Positions 24,101 to 39,100 of a DNA stretch of 64,000 nucleotides are shown one piece after another. The translations under genes and the position numbers were made by a program. The notes below the pieces were generated by a model. The model did not search any database. It was not told where the DNA came from and worked only from the letters and a program-made list of their open reading frames with translations. How positions within the stretch are numbered: position 1 is the first letter of the stretch; each line of letters begins with the position of its first letter. The stretch covers positions 1 through 64,000 of the forward strand of contig BGZK01001195.1 in the NCBI GenBank assembly GCA_005406025.1, in the 5' to 3' direction. The DNA comes from Eumeta japonica (taxonomy: Eukaryota > Arthropoda > Insecta > Lepidoptera > Psychidae).

Positions 24101-27100
24101 AATTAAGGCCCATCGCATATTCAAGGAAATGTTATTGAATTATTTCTTCAGATGAAATATTAAAATTATGTATAATATTTGGTGTAGATGCGTCGGTTTC
24201 TGTCATTTAATTCAATACAGTTAATGTGAATTTCGTATCGATGCAATAAATTAATTTTATTACAGTTAAGCAAATGCAGACGCTTGGCGCCCAAAGATGT
24301 TTCAAAGTACACATTTTAAATAATTTATTTTTAATTTACTTACGATGTTATGACAAAATCGTTCCAAACGGATCGTTGGAAATTGCTCCAGAAGTGTTCC
24401 TCGCGTTTGCTATGTAAACAGTTAGAACCATGTAAAAATAACGTATACTAAAAACGAAAATAATTCTGAACATCAAAATATACACGGTACTGAAATCTTT
24501 GCATGCCACCTACTTCTTAGACTTATGACTTTTTTCTCTAGCCTTCAGAATAAACTTCCCTGCTTACTAGTTTAGGAAAAAATCCTGACATTCGAACTAA
24601 TTCGACGCACGAGTGGCGAAAACTTGTAGTGACTAGTGAAACTTGTAACACAAAAAACAAAATAAAATTGAAACTTGTCAGGAGTGTAGTGGAACTAATG
24701 ATTTTGGCCGATTGAGGCACACACACACACAAACAAACGGGGCATACACCGCGACACACACCGCGACACATTCGTAGGGCATCAGAGCGAGAAACGAGAA
24801 GCCGTTTGTAGGCTGTTAAAACACGTGAGTACGTTATGTACTCTGAAGTTAAAAAAACCGGTCGGGCCGTGCGTAGTATAGGATTCCGTTGTTGCTCATC
24901 ACAATATGAAAACTTAAAAGGGGGCCTTTTCTTTGATACTGTGAACCTATTAATTGTGTTCACGGTTTAACGGGTAATAATCGTCTAAAACGGGTCAAAC
25001 GGGTTAATTTTTTTACGTATGCAAAAATAACCATTAACCAAATGGGAGGGGGCCTATGTTAGAAGATTGGAAATTTCAAAAATACACGCCTCGAAATGCC
25101 AATTATTCATGGGAAACGAATCCTATTGTTGACTTATAAAATGAAACGGTGAACAAAAAAATTACTCCATTAACTGATAAAAAACAACTTTTAGTGGACG
25201 TCTACAAGCGCCGAATGGCATTACTATATGCGTTTGTTGAGTTAAGTGGTGCCGCCACGCTTACCTCAAAAATAATTTTTATTTACAATTGAGCGATATC
25301 GAAATAAACAGCAATATTCAAGAGGAAATTGCTTGCTGTAATTTTAAAAAGCAAATGGAAAAAAAAATCATAAGTTATCGTGTTTCCAAGTTTTACACAT
25401 TGTACGTCTTCATTGACGGGCAGTTTTCTAAACTACCTTCCTGTTTTTTGTTTAATTTCTATTTATCTTATTTATTCTATTTATCTCTCTCACTAAATTA
25501 TTTTTCGACGTTAACAGAATTAGTCTTTATTAAACTATCTGTAAATTGGTATTTAAGTTTTCCCATTTTCATGTACTAATGAGCGTGCAGCAAAAGAAAT
25601 GTTTGCTGATGAGAGGTGAAAAAATTTTTCAATTGCAAACCACTCTCGAAAGCTTGACTTAATGAATCGTACTTATTGAGCTTAATTAAAATTAAAATCG
25701 ATATTACAGATTAAAAAGGAATATTTAAATAAAAGCTCTTTGAAAGATTCTTCTTGTACACCTGCGTGTTCTTTGAATATCTCGAATGTACAATAATTAT
25801 ATACTTGTAGGATAATACATATTTTTTTCAATAGCCCTCACTGCCGTGCATCGCATTAAAGTTTTCTCATTACAAAACCCACGTTCTGCTACACACGGAG
25901 GAAAGAGACGCCTGCGCTGCGCGGTTGTCTCTTTCCTCCGTCCGTGGTTCGACACCGCCTTAAAAAGCTACGCCTCAGTGTGCTACAGGGTCAAATAGAG
26001 AAGCAAAACGGTTGGTTCCAAGGGTTTTTTTTTAATAACGAGGTCATATTTTTGTCAGAGTAAACGTATCCAAGGAAGTGTTTAGTTTAAGTGAATTTTG
26101 TTTGAATAGTTAAATATCCGTTTTATCCGTAGCAGTCTCTGTGATATGATGTATAGAAATATGTAAACAATTATTTCATGTTTTACCTCGTAAGGTAGAC
26201 ATGAAAGGGGTAGGTATACGATTTAAGTTTATCTATATTGGAAAATTTTCAAATGTATATGCCTCTAGACTTCGACCTCCATTCAATTCAATCGGCCTGT
26301 GCGAACGTTTCATTGAAATATACGTACATAGTCTTAAGGTCGTTACAGTATTTGCAAATCGGTCGACGTAACTACGCACTAACTGCTTTATTGGGAAAAC
26401 TATTGTCTGTTAGAAAAACCGGTCTCGTTTTTTTTTTTATGTAAATTCATGTCTATATTTCTCAGAACAGTAGGTATTGGCTATGTGCAAAGCAAGTAGT
26501 GGCAGACAGATAACGACCGCAGCGGATGATCAGCTCTCAAAAGTGTTGATTGCAGTACAAAATCAAAGCAAAGAAATGGGCCATGACTGTTGTTGCGTTA
26601 ATTGCAAAAATAACGGTCTCAATAGCAAATCTAAATTTTATATTTTCCCAAGAGCGTCCTACAAAATAGAACAACGAAAAAAATGGATTGCTGCTGTGAA
26701 AAGAAAGAAGTAAGTGGCATTCAGGGCTCATGACATAACCTTAAATTACAATACTACTGGAACAGTTTGTGTTTATAATATTTTAAGTGACCACTAACAA
26801 GTTTTATTTTATCATTTTAGTATTGATGGTACACAATGGTCTCCAAAACCTCGCGACAAAATTTGTAGTGAACATTTTATTGGAGGAAAAAAATCAGAGT
26901 AACAATTAAGTCCAAGCTACGTTCCTACGATATTTGATTATAGACACAGTCACATTTTACACTAGTGACGACACAAGCACCATTGATCTGTAAAAAATAA
27001 TAAGAAGGATAAGAAGCTTACAATTAGTAAATTGGAAATGACTTACATGTAATAGCATTCTGGCATCACATAAACATTACTTACGTTTAAACTGGTTTTG

Positions 27101-30100
27101 TATGGTGTTAGTGCCACAGATGTCTGACGAATTACGTGGGCTCGTATGAAGTAGCTCTGGCCGTTATATCGCAGTTCTTCCACATTTCTTACATGCTCGG
27201 CTAATACTAATTTATTGCCTTTTATCTCAGTTTGTGGTTTGAAACTAATATTATGTGTAATAGTTTCAAACCCGGTTTTTATTATTAAATTCATTTTACA
27301 GTAAAACTATTGAATAAATTGCACTTAAATAATGTCAACCATACTATTTTAATCTTTGGTTTTATTTATGTTTGCAAAGAAAACTAACAGTGTTTACATT
27401 GTTATTATTGGACAGCTTCCGCAAATGTTGTAAACGCTACGCGTCGCCACCGTCGCGCACATAGCCAATAGACCATAAGTCCCCACATGGTGTGCTCATT
27501 CCATGGATGTCTTCTTGCTACGTTGACATCCAACAAACGTTTTGCAACCTCGTCAGTTTAGTGCTTAAATTTTTTTCTTCTTTAATATACCGCTGATTTG
27601 ATCTGCGTAAGATATTTTAGAAAATCCGTTACCTTTGATCACACACTTTCAAGCAAATATAAAGGTAGAATGAAAACAGTAGAGATGTCATTGACGGTAA
27701 CGGAAATTTACATTTGCTGCTAAATATTCTGCTATTGCTATGTTGGTTTAGTGTCATTAAATCACAATGTTAGTTATCTATTTACTATATATATATGATC
27801 ATCAATGAACAATTGAATTGATCTAACGGAAACAGCTGGATTTATAAACTTGAAATGTTGCACAAGTTGACATTTATTATTTAGGCAAGCACTAGGAATA
27901 TGTTTAGGGAATGTCGTCCCTAAGACAGATGAAAAGGGTATGCAAGTACGGTTAGTTTTGAAATGAGAATCAAAACAACTATGTATCGTGATTGATATTA
28001 CAATTATGAATCATTTATTTAGGCCATAGAGTTATACAAATTGGAATTTGAAGACTCTGCTACAATTAAGAAACAAGCATTTCGTTGTTTTTGGAATTTC
28101 GATACATATAGGTGAATAAAATTAAATTATTAATAATTGAGAGTTTCGTTAGTTTTAAAATGAGATTATTTTTACATTTTAATGTCTATGATTTAATACA
28201 GACAAATGATACATTCAGTATAGAAATAAGAACGGAACCAGTATTCGAATTAAAAGCGGGTCAGGGATTGGAATCTAGAACAGGGTCAGGATTCTGATTT
28301 AAAACAAGACTCGAATCGGAACAGACAGTGGAATCAAAACCGTAATGGATAGCAGGACTGAGATCGAGATCATTATTAAGGGAAAGATTATGTCATATAG
28401 AAGATGAAGGAATCCGTTCTATGACCAAGCGGGGAAAGACGCGGTACGAAAACTAGTTCTACGAGAATTCTGAAAATGTCATAAATAGATCAATTAATCG
28501 AGTGTCCTGTATATATTTATATAACTATAATTTTTTACAAATTTGACAGTTCGTTTATTAAAATAATAACATTATGTATACTGTATAGGTGTTAATTGCA
28601 TTAGTTATCTAGAAATTTGTCTCTCAGAAAAATATCCCTCCGTGAATTGTCGTCCCATGATATACAGTAACTATTATAATCACAAATCAAGAGTATAATG
28701 CTGTTAAGAAGACTTAGTTCATCGTACAGACTAATATTTTTGGACTAGAACGTTAAGCTAGGAATACTATTTCACTGGGAAACGAGCCAAGAGTTTTTGC
28801 GTCTGAATCGAACCTCTTAACGTTTTAGGTAAAAGAAATTGTCGAAAATAAGAAAGAGTATATATTAATCTTCGACTTCGAATCCGACACATGTATTTAG
28901 ATTCAAGGGGCACGAATTTTTAACGAGCCATCTTTTGGTTAATCGGAGTTTTTTTAATCGGCATTTTTTGCTTAACAGCCTATTGATCCAACGGCTATAA
29001 CTTTAAGAACCACCCAATTTGCAGATATTCTTTCTACACTGATGTATTTCACGTATTACTAAAAAACCATTATGTATACTCTGAAACATCGATGACTTTA
29101 AATTAATAAATACAGTAAATTTATATTTCTACCAATTATAATCTTTATTTTGGCAAGAGTTCATGTCGCCGGATGTATCATAAATGTTCCAAAGGAGACA
29201 CATATCTTTCAATATGATATTTGCTGCTCTTGCATTTTGATCGTTGACATTAAACTCTATTTTTCTTATTTTCTTTGCGGGGTCATGGATCAGCCCCTTT
29301 GATTTCAGACACTGCATGATTTCGAAAAAAGTTTGAAATTAAATCCTGCATTTGTTTATAAATAGCCTGCTTATACGTTAATGCGCTAGGCTGGTGTATC
29401 GCTGGTCGTGTTGTATCAGCGATATTGTAATTTCGGAATCTGTATTCTAACTTTATATTATAACGTAATTTATCTACTATTGCTACAGGATCCTAAGAGA
29501 CCATTTTAAGATTTAACTTATTTTATGAAGTAAACATTTTTTCGAAAACTTCCTTTCTGCTCTTCTTTATTCGTCTAACCGTAGTTAACAGAGCATAGAA
29601 TAGATTGCCTCTGATCTCGTTCCAAATCGCTGTATCCAAACCGGTTTCTAACACAGCCGCGATGACGCGATCCACCGATCGCCTTATGTAAGCACCGATC
29701 TATCTTAACAAGTGTTTTTTTAAAAATCTTTGATCATTTGGATAAAGTTTTGTTAACTGACGAATGCTGTCATGGATATTTTAATATGAGTGTTGCTATA
29801 ACACGACCAGAACTGGAAGTATACTGCTTTCACGTGCTTCTAAATATTTCGGCTACCGCAGAAGGTGCCTTTCTAAATGTTGCACTATACAATTGGTCTT
29901 CTCAAATTAAAGCGAGGGCCAAAATGAGGCTTTTAGCAATCATGAGTTTTTTTTTTAGCGAATAGATGAAGATCACAAAATTGACCTAATGGTTATACCC
30001 ACCCATCCGACACCAAAACATAAAAAAAGCATGTCGGACCAAGGCCAAGAGCATGTCGGACCGTGCTCACGGCATATGGTTCTGTAGCCGTTACTACAAA

Positions 30101-33100
30101 GAAATGTACTACTGATAAAAAATTAACTTGGTTCTTTTTTTTATGGTTCCCGTACAAAATTGGTATGAACACTTTAGTCGCCCATAACTAGAGAATTAAA
30201 GTTGATATGTCGAGTGTTACTCTCAAACTAGTATAAATTAAAGTGTACCAGCAAGAGAGCGTATTTTCATGGTACTTACATCCTTTTGTTGAGAAGCGCA
30301 GTTTTTCGGCTATAATTTAAAAACAATATCCGATTACGTTTAAAATAATTTTCGTTGAAAGTATTTATTAAGCTTTAACTTTGTCATTTTTTTTATATTT
30401 TTTGAAGATATGGTTTAAAAAATAAAGGGGGAGCCACAATTTATGCTACTTTTGGTGCGATTATTTCGGAAAATAGTCGCTTTATCAAAATATTGCTTAG
30501 AAATTTTAAAGTTAAAAAAAAGCTGTGGAAAAATGCGTCACACGTTGTCGATTGTTTAAAAAGTTTTTCAGCTTCTGTTACATGTATGAAGTGCCCCTCT
30601 AGAAATGTTTATTTTTATTATTTAACTACCAAACTAAGTAGCGGCTTATGCAAGACATCTATACCGGAATTCCATCAATGTACATCTTATAGTCTTTGAG
30701 TAAACATACATACGGACGGACATGAGGAAATTATAAATGTTCTGTTTTTGTATTTTGGCTCGGAAGCCTATAATTAAATTATATTTCAGCATAAGTAAAA
30801 GATTATATGATAGAATAGAATCCTTGCAAGTAATATTACATTCCATACCTATAAACAAGACATTTAAAAATTAATTTTACAAAGAAAAATAAACAGCCAT
30901 TAAAAACCTATTTTTGTTTAGACACACTACATCACACAATCACTTGTTTTTGGAGTCTGTTTCAGCTAAAGGTAAATCAGACACAGTTGTCTCTCCCTAG
31001 ACGAAGAAGATCATCTCATTTTTGACTCAAAATCAACATTTCATATTTATGCTTAAAATATAATATCTTTTTTGCCTTGCTTTAGCTGGAACTGTTTACA
31101 AACTTATTAGTTGTTTTTGGAATTTAATAATTATTTCAGTATTTAGGTTTTTGAAAGCGGTTTTTATTTATTGGAAAATTTATTTTATTTGACACTTTTT
31201 AGTTATCGAGTAATTATAACTTTTTAATTAATTTAACTACTTTGCACGTGTTTTAAACTAGGATTAAAACCCAGACATCTTCTTTACTATTACATTGAGT
31301 AAATGGAAAAGCAGTTTCGATCCCGAATTTATTGTTCACTGGTAATAATTCCAGGGTTTTTACATTCTTAGTTGGAGTGCAACTACCAAATAATTCTTAC
31401 ACAAATTATACATATTGTACTAATTTTCTTTTTATACTAGGATTTAATAATAGCTATTGAAGAGTAGTTTCTGTCGACAAATCTTAGTAACATTCTCCAA
31501 TTCCTAATCCTTAAGGAGTGCTTGGGCTTCCATCTTCAGTTCAGTCGACTGAAATAATAACTAAACGCAGAAACTTGTATAACTAAAAGAAGTTCCAAGA
31601 CAGTGTATGTGCCTATAATATTTGAGGGTATCTCCCGTTTTCCCTGGGATTTCATCATCAGATCCTGACTTGGTAACTATGGGACCTCCTCGGGAGTACA
31701 TCCTTTCAAACATAAATAAAATTTTGAAATCGGACCACAATTGACGAAGGTGTCGGTGAACGTACATTAAAAAGTACAAACAGACGAACATAGAGCCTAA
31801 TTCTTTTTGAAGTTGGTTAAAAAAGGGAAAATTAAAACAGGTTTCAACTTATATGTTATGACAATGTCGTCAAAGGTACCTAATATTTCTTTATCAAGGT
31901 CGTATGCAATCTGAAATATACAAAAGGTACACAAAATAAATAAACCTAAAATGAATTAAGTATTTAATAAAATAACGAAAAAATACGAATAATGAAATTG
32001 AATACAATATGAAACTTGGAGAATAATGTGGTTTTATACAAATAAAAACTCCATATATACAGATTGGACTACAAATTAAACAATTTAGCTAAAAGACGTA
32101 AGTAAATTAAAAATCAAATAAATAATCTAAAAATGACTGACTAGGTATGTTACAAAAATGCCACCTTTTGTCTTGTCTGGTCCAAACGTCGCAATTTCAC
32201 TAGCAGCATATCGTAGTAGTACTGAATTACATGTCTATGATAAGGTTAATGTATATATTTTATTCCATAATTTAATTCTTGTATTACTCAAAATATATAT
32301 TTAAATATTCACTTCTATGAAATAGAATGAATCGAATAAAATTCAGTAATTGTTGTTTGAACATTCATTTTTGTGATATTTTGTGAATGTAGTAGTTTTA
32401 TAATTACAGTCTTCTTTTGTTACAATTATACCTGACCTCACTCAGCTAGCAGCTTACATCTAGCGGTTATTTCGATCTGCATTCCGTTATAATCCATGCT
32501 CTGAACAATGTTTATATCGAAGAGTTAAGATGTTTACAATTTGATTTAGAAACGCCTGAACTAAAACACATCGCCAATAATTGCAAACGCTTAACACCTG
32601 CGAATATAATTCATTTACATCTCTCTACAATTTTAATTGTACGTTATTTTAATTGTTTATAAATCGCTTACATTGTTTTTACACCTGTACAAATATTAAA
32701 ACCCTAGGCCCAACACGTCTGTTTGTGTATCTTGAATGGGGTTAACCGAAAAGTTAATGGGGGCGATGTCATAAGATTAATGGAATACCGAAAGTACCAT
32801 TTTTACCATATTTGTCTGGTTGTTGTATACGTTAATAAGACAAAACTTTTTTTTATTAAATTTTCACAGGCAAATTTTCTATGGATTGTATTTCATCGAA
32901 ATCTGGTAAAAAAATTAAAATTTAAAATTTCACGCGTATTAAGTCGTGAATTTAACTAATGTATATAGTATATAAAATATTTATTATCAACTTCCTCTCC
33001 TGTTTTATAAATATAGTATTGCATACAGAATTTATAAATAAAAACTTATAAATCCCGTTAGCATTATTCTGTATTCTATTATTCAATATTTTGAATTGTC

Positions 33101-36100
33101 TTCTACATACATCTTTAATATCTTAAGTTTCGTTTCCTAAATATAAAAGATAATAATTCTCGAAAGTTTTACGTAGTTTGTAACAGTCTTTAAAATATGT
33201 AAATCAACGATATCATCTGAATACACATCTCTCAAAATCTTTCTAAAAATCTTTTCTGTTGTTAAAAGAACTACAATACCAGTACGGAATCCTGGCTCGC
33301 ACTTGGCCGGTTTTATATCCGAGCCCTTCGTTTCTTCGAATATCACGACATTTTCTTGTGTCTGTCCGGTTTTCATATACGACGCAGATTCCTTGTCATT
33401 TTCTCGTGCTGACGCGAAATCAAAATGCTGCGTGTGCAATAATAAAAATACTTGGATTTTCATTAATAAGACAATATATTACGTTTATGATGTATCAATT
33501 GGTTTTCGAATATATTCTTTCACTATTTACACACTTTTACATTATTTGGAACCGTTACACAAAGCGGTCGATTCAATATTTTTGGAGGCGTTTTCAAAGG
33601 CCTCGTGGGTCATGCGATATCTATCGAGTGCAAAACTTGAGAAACTTCAGACGTACATGCAAAATCTTTTTTGCACTTGGCACATACAGACACCTAATAC
33701 AATATAAATTTGCTCACAAGTTATTTTTTATCGGTTTCATTTAGCTGTTGCACAGTATCGACATTAATTTCGTCAATTGCCGTCGCCGGTTGACCTTGAC
33801 GTAAATCGTCAAAGAGGTGACCACGCCCACGTCTGAATTCACTGATTCACTGAACCGAGAACACACAGCTACAATATGGAGATTCATCACCAAATTCCAA
33901 CTGAAATCTTTGGCAACTTTCTTGCTGACTTAAGCCACCGCGAAAATCGTAAAAAACGACAGCGCGAATATATCGGTCGACTTGAGTTAATTGTGATGCC
34001 GACATACGATTTTCAAAATGATCTAGCTATAAAAAAAAACAAACGATAATCTACACGAAAACACAATCTATACCGAAAGAGTGACATTTTCAAAAACCGT
34101 TTTTTTTTTTTTTTTTTAATATTCTCAATATCAATTGCAGAATTTTTCGGTTCTTGTACAATTCCAGAATGTACAAGAAGCGTGTTACCAGTTTGCGAGC
34201 ACATCGAAGGTGACACCTGTGGTATAATCATTGGCAGACGTCGAACGGGCGCGGTGCCGTGCTGATGAAGTCATCGGACAAATAAATATGTACCGGTCCC
34301 CTCGTTTAGATCGTACGTTACCTCATCCAACCTTCTTGGCCTCTGCCGCACGACGTTGTGACGGCCATGACCAATAACAGTTGTAGTTTAAATATTTGGA
34401 ATCTTATTTACTTTTTTTTTTAATTAAAAACAAATGTCTATGACCGACATTTAAATAGGTTTTTTTTTTCTGAAAGGAATTAATACATTTCATCGCAATA
34501 TAATAATACCGTTGATTTTGGTATTATTAAAAAGTCAACACATTCTGGAACACTATAAATGTTTCACAAGACTAGAACAATGTTTGAACAAGTGTCATAT
34601 TTCTAAACAGTACTTACTTATATGAGAATAGGCCGAGAATTATATTATTTTATGAGTTTATCTATAACAAAAAGTTTAATACATTTCTTAATATTGATTT
34701 TAAGATTTAATAATATTATGTATTGTATCAGATGGTTTTACTATATTCCGAATTAGTTCCAATTGATGTAGTACGTATTTACAATAAACACGTTCGAGTC
34801 AAGTTCGACAGAATTAACTAAGTAATTTACTCAAAACTACGAATCGTTATCTCTTATTAAAGGAGACCCGTGCCTTTTGGTGGCACGTATTTAGGGAGAC
34901 TGTGCATCGACAATGTAATTAAATTATGTACAGACAAAAGACATTTTGTATTTTTGATATTACTTTTTCGGTTATTCCGAACGAAATTTTTACAAACAGT
35001 CGACAGGAAATTTCCAATTACAATTTTTTTTTTTTAAACAAAACATCCAATTAGACGCAATCAAATATGATCAACAGCTGTAGTCGGGTAGTGGTTGACC
35101 GAGTTATTAGCAAGGACTTTTTTATTGGCCACGAACGGACCGCGTGGAGCGAGCTACTCATCTGAACAATTCGTCCGCAATTGGGCGCATGGATGCGTGA
35201 AGACTTTTAGAAACCGCACCGCTACATCCAAATAAACGCATCCGCCCGCATTGTGTAGAGCGTCGCACGTCCGCACACCGTGACCGCATGATGATGGTCG
35301 TATGTACGAAAAAACACACGCAACTGCCACGCATCTTGGTGGCTTCTGTTTAAACGCGATGTGTTGAATAAAACATTGCTAAAGCAATCGACCCAGCGAT
35401 ATATTCATTCGTGACGTACGATTTTAAGTCAAAATTCTTTTATTCATTGCAATAACTTATCTATTTGCATAATCGCCTATGTTTAATACTTTTTTGAAGG
35501 CGACGAAACCCACACGTACACGAACGATTTCCAATATCAAATTCCATTTACGTTTTTAGGTCAAGAATAATAGGTAAGTATAAAATGTTCATATGTTTTC
35601 GTTATCAAAGAAGAAATAAATCTATTTCCATTATAGCAATCGATGACGAATTCTTATCTTGGCTTTTTCCGTGCTTGTGTTTGTTACACTGGCTAAGAAG
35701 TGAAAAATACCGCATATCATAATTAGTACTAGAATGTGATGTCATAGACAAAATAGGTTTCCCATATTTTTTTTAATTTAAATACCAAAAATAATTTTTG
35801 GGTTGAATGACTGACTTTTAGAAATAAAACAAATAGTGCGATACTTTTTGAATGAGATGTAATAGTAAAGAAAAATATTTACACATATTTTTCTTTTTAA
35901 TTTTTTAAAGTATTTTTTTTTTACAACGCCTTTGTAAAATGTTCACACTGTCAATATTTAGTAGTATGTATATATATTTAATAAATTCATAAAACTGAAA
36001 TTGTCTAAATAGTTATTAATCTGAATAAATTCCAATTAAAATATATACATTATCCATATTAAAGTTTATTGTGGACATTAATGAAATAATGGATTAATAG

Positions 36101-39100
36101 ATAAAGAAATTACTATGATGGTTTAACAGAAATGTAACAACAGTCAACCATGCAACAACAGTCTATAACATAAACAATTTTTTGATAAGTTCCGACTGTA
36201 GAAAGTTTCCGAGAATACACCCACTGTTTATGTTGGTGGTCTCAGTTAGCAGTCGATTCTATTTTGGCTATAGCTGATTCGTGTATTATTCATCGATATT
36301 TTTAGTGTTCCGACATTATCTGACCTTTTAAATAGGAATATACTGTTTATAATGTAGAAGTGTATATATATTATGAAATTAGATCTTGAGCTTGTAAAGT
36401 GAAAAATTGTAAATTCAAAATTTGATCCATATTACTGGACACGGTTAAATATACGGAACTTCTTTAAAAAAAAACTACCTTTTTTAGACTCCAAAGTAAG
36501 ACAGAAATTCCTCATTCACGCGTTATTTACGTTTGTGTGAGGATTACTAATCTTCAAAAATAAACTTATCATTCGTTGTCGATAAAATATTTAGTGACGA
36601 AAAGTTGATCAACATAATCGTTTGTTCACAAGGACTTAAAGTGTTTCCGCTTCGCTGTGATTAATTTGTTATCAGACGACATGTTTTTATACTTGATGCA
36701 ACTTCTTTAAATAGCAATGAATAAGCGTTCATAATTTACTTACTTAATCTGTATCAAATGGAATAAAAATAAATTGACTTAGTTTGAATTGATATATTAT
36801 CTTATAATTGCTTTTGTTTTCTGACATTCAATGCATTTACTATATATACAAAACTCGTAACTATTTTTAAAAGACTACTTATCCCTCATAAATTATTCGT
36901 CATTATATTAACGTTATAAAACATCAAATACTGTTAAAGTACTCGGTAGGCACATAATATACAATAAATTGCATGAATACAAGGAAAAATTATATATATT
37001 TCCCATATCAGAAAATTATGCATTCTTTACTGCTTATTGCTCATCTATTTTGTATCTTAAAACTGATCATATATAACATTACCTAAATAACTTTTAGAGG
37101 TTAAATAACCGTTAAGGGTCATTGAACACTCACCACGTTACTTAAATAGCCCCTAAAGTTACTTAAATAACTTTGAAAAAGTTCAGTTGATTTGATATGG
37201 ACTAGAAACGGTTAGCCTTGATCATTTGCGAGAGTTTGAGTTTCTTCGTATATTATAAATTCAAAAAGTGTTTCTATTTCTCGTTCATTTTACACGTCCA
37301 ATCGATCTATTACTTAAATCAAAATATTGTGATTATCTCACATCAGACACATATGGGCAATTATCTAGAAAAAGTCACATATTATTGTGCTATTGTTTAA
37401 ACAATGTTTAACAAATAAGTATTAAGGTGCGTCATAAATAAGGTGCTGATTTAATCTCATTTAGTTCGTGGGACACTTCGACAACTTTTATAAATTTTAC
37501 GCAATGAGTTTTAGTGGTGATGTATGGTGTCTTTAGAAGGTCTAAGGGAGTCCGATAATTTCTTAAGCGAAATTGTATTAAAAATTGTAATAGCGAAATT
37601 TTGTAGATTTATAACAAAGTTTACTCTTAAACTTGTATAAGACTTTTGTTTTCCGACATCCAAGCGGACACTTCAGAAACAATATTTTTATTTCATATTG
37701 AAAAATTTGAACTTAAGTCTTCTATTCTGTCTGTAAGCGACCCTCGTCAGCAATTTGGTATTCAGTTTCGAGACCGACGTCTTAATTTGTGCTCCCGAGC
37801 AATAAGCAAGTGGTTTTAATTTGACTCAAGTTAAAAAGTCATTGATCAATTCGCTTGCGGTCAGTAAACATCCGTTTTTGTGAGCAACAAGCCTTATAAA
37901 AGTCATAGATCGTTTTAAAAAAGTGTTCTAAATGTTTAATCTTTAAATAGCTCTATCCATTCGACAAAGATGGTACCTATATAACTTTCATGTTATTTTA
38001 ATATTTTATTTTTGTTGAGAAAAGAAAAACTTTCGCCTAAAGGCGGTATATATATGCAATCCGTCTCGTTCTTGTAACCTAACGCTATTATCTTTATTTT
38101 TTTAATAATTTTTCTCCCAATTACAGGTTTTCAGTACAAATATTTTTATAATTAATAATATTTTATCCTGAATAGTAGTCTTTAAACTTTGAGAGAATTT
38201 TCAATTTATGAATGATCCAACGTAACCTTTTAAGCATTTAGATGTTTTGAGATATAATTTGTTTTTTGATGTCGCGCCGAGTGGTAAGGACGAAATATTG
38301 CTGATAGGTTCAATTGGGACAGGATCTGATGAATCGGCAACAACTATTGAGATTCAGGATACTTCCTGCGCAATCGGTTATTCAGTATTTGATTTAGTAA
38401 GCCAAAACGAATCATTCGTTCAGAAAGTTAAACAGGTGAAAAAAATCGGTGAATAATAATCTTTAACAATATCACAAATAGATGGCTTTCTATAGTATAA
38501 ACTTCAAGATGTTAGATTTCTTCAAGGTTCTTACCGAACATGTCAATTTTTAAATGTTTGTAATTAAGAAAATTTAATAATTCTACTATGTGACTAGTTC
38601 TGTCCATCTAATTCAATAATTGTATTATACTAGACTGTGACTTGGCTTCAATTAATCAATGTTCACCAAGTTTCAACGGTCATGATTTTTACAATTAAAA
38701 TCCACTTAACAGTTATTTTATAAATTATAGACACTCGTATTTCTTTCTTAACTTTGTGTAAAGCAATCAATATTCTTTATACCAACAAGTGCGCCAATTA
38801 CGGTACAACCTTATTATTTGACATTATTTTGATGTCCAATTTTAGTTAAGCTATGCTTTCTGAACTAAGCTTTCTTTAAGCTATCTCTCGAAGTTCTTTA
38901 TCATTCTGCAAATACTGTCTTAGCATGCATATCTATTCTATACATATTTCAGAATTATTAATAAGGTCATTGGGAACATGGACGCCGTAAAATGTATGTA
39001 CGTGACGTGATGTAGAGACGTATGAATTTATTTTTCTTGTTTCGCTGGGAACTGAACTCACTTCTCGCATTCAAAGCAAGCATCTTAAGTAATAGGTCAA

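Larger units (their letters stand above)
26477..27468. mobile_element. Internally deleted DNA transposon with convergent THAP and SWIM/YqaJ-type exons
   Basis: TTGGCTATGTGC at 26477-26488 is repeated exactly in reverse complement at 27457-27468, with TA on each outer side (26475-26476, 27469-27470) as a putative target-site duplication. Within this 992-bp unit a THAP-encoding gene start runs on the plus strand and an exon resembling SWIM/YqaJ-type transposon proteins runs on the minus strand; the two converge near 27000. An element pairing a THAP-type transposase with a YqaJ nuclease recalls the ISL2EU group, but that assignment is from memory. The central parts of both genes are missing. Confidence 0.65.

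Noticed and set aside
24538..24963. A 141-codon minus-strand frame
   Set aside because: The cysteine-rich-looking part (C-R-G-V-C-P-V-C-L-C-V-C-V) is simply the translated CA microsatellite and a duplicated ACACCGCGACAC.
30493..30699. A 68-codon plus-strand frame with several cysteines
   Set aside because: Cysteine spacing does not fit Ly6 or any zinc finger I know, and there are no splice sites linking it to the surrounding gene.
33137..33744. Overlapping frames of 108-161 codons on both strands
   Set aside because: Composition follows AT richness, no domains are evident, and the frames overlap each other on both strands with no splice logic.
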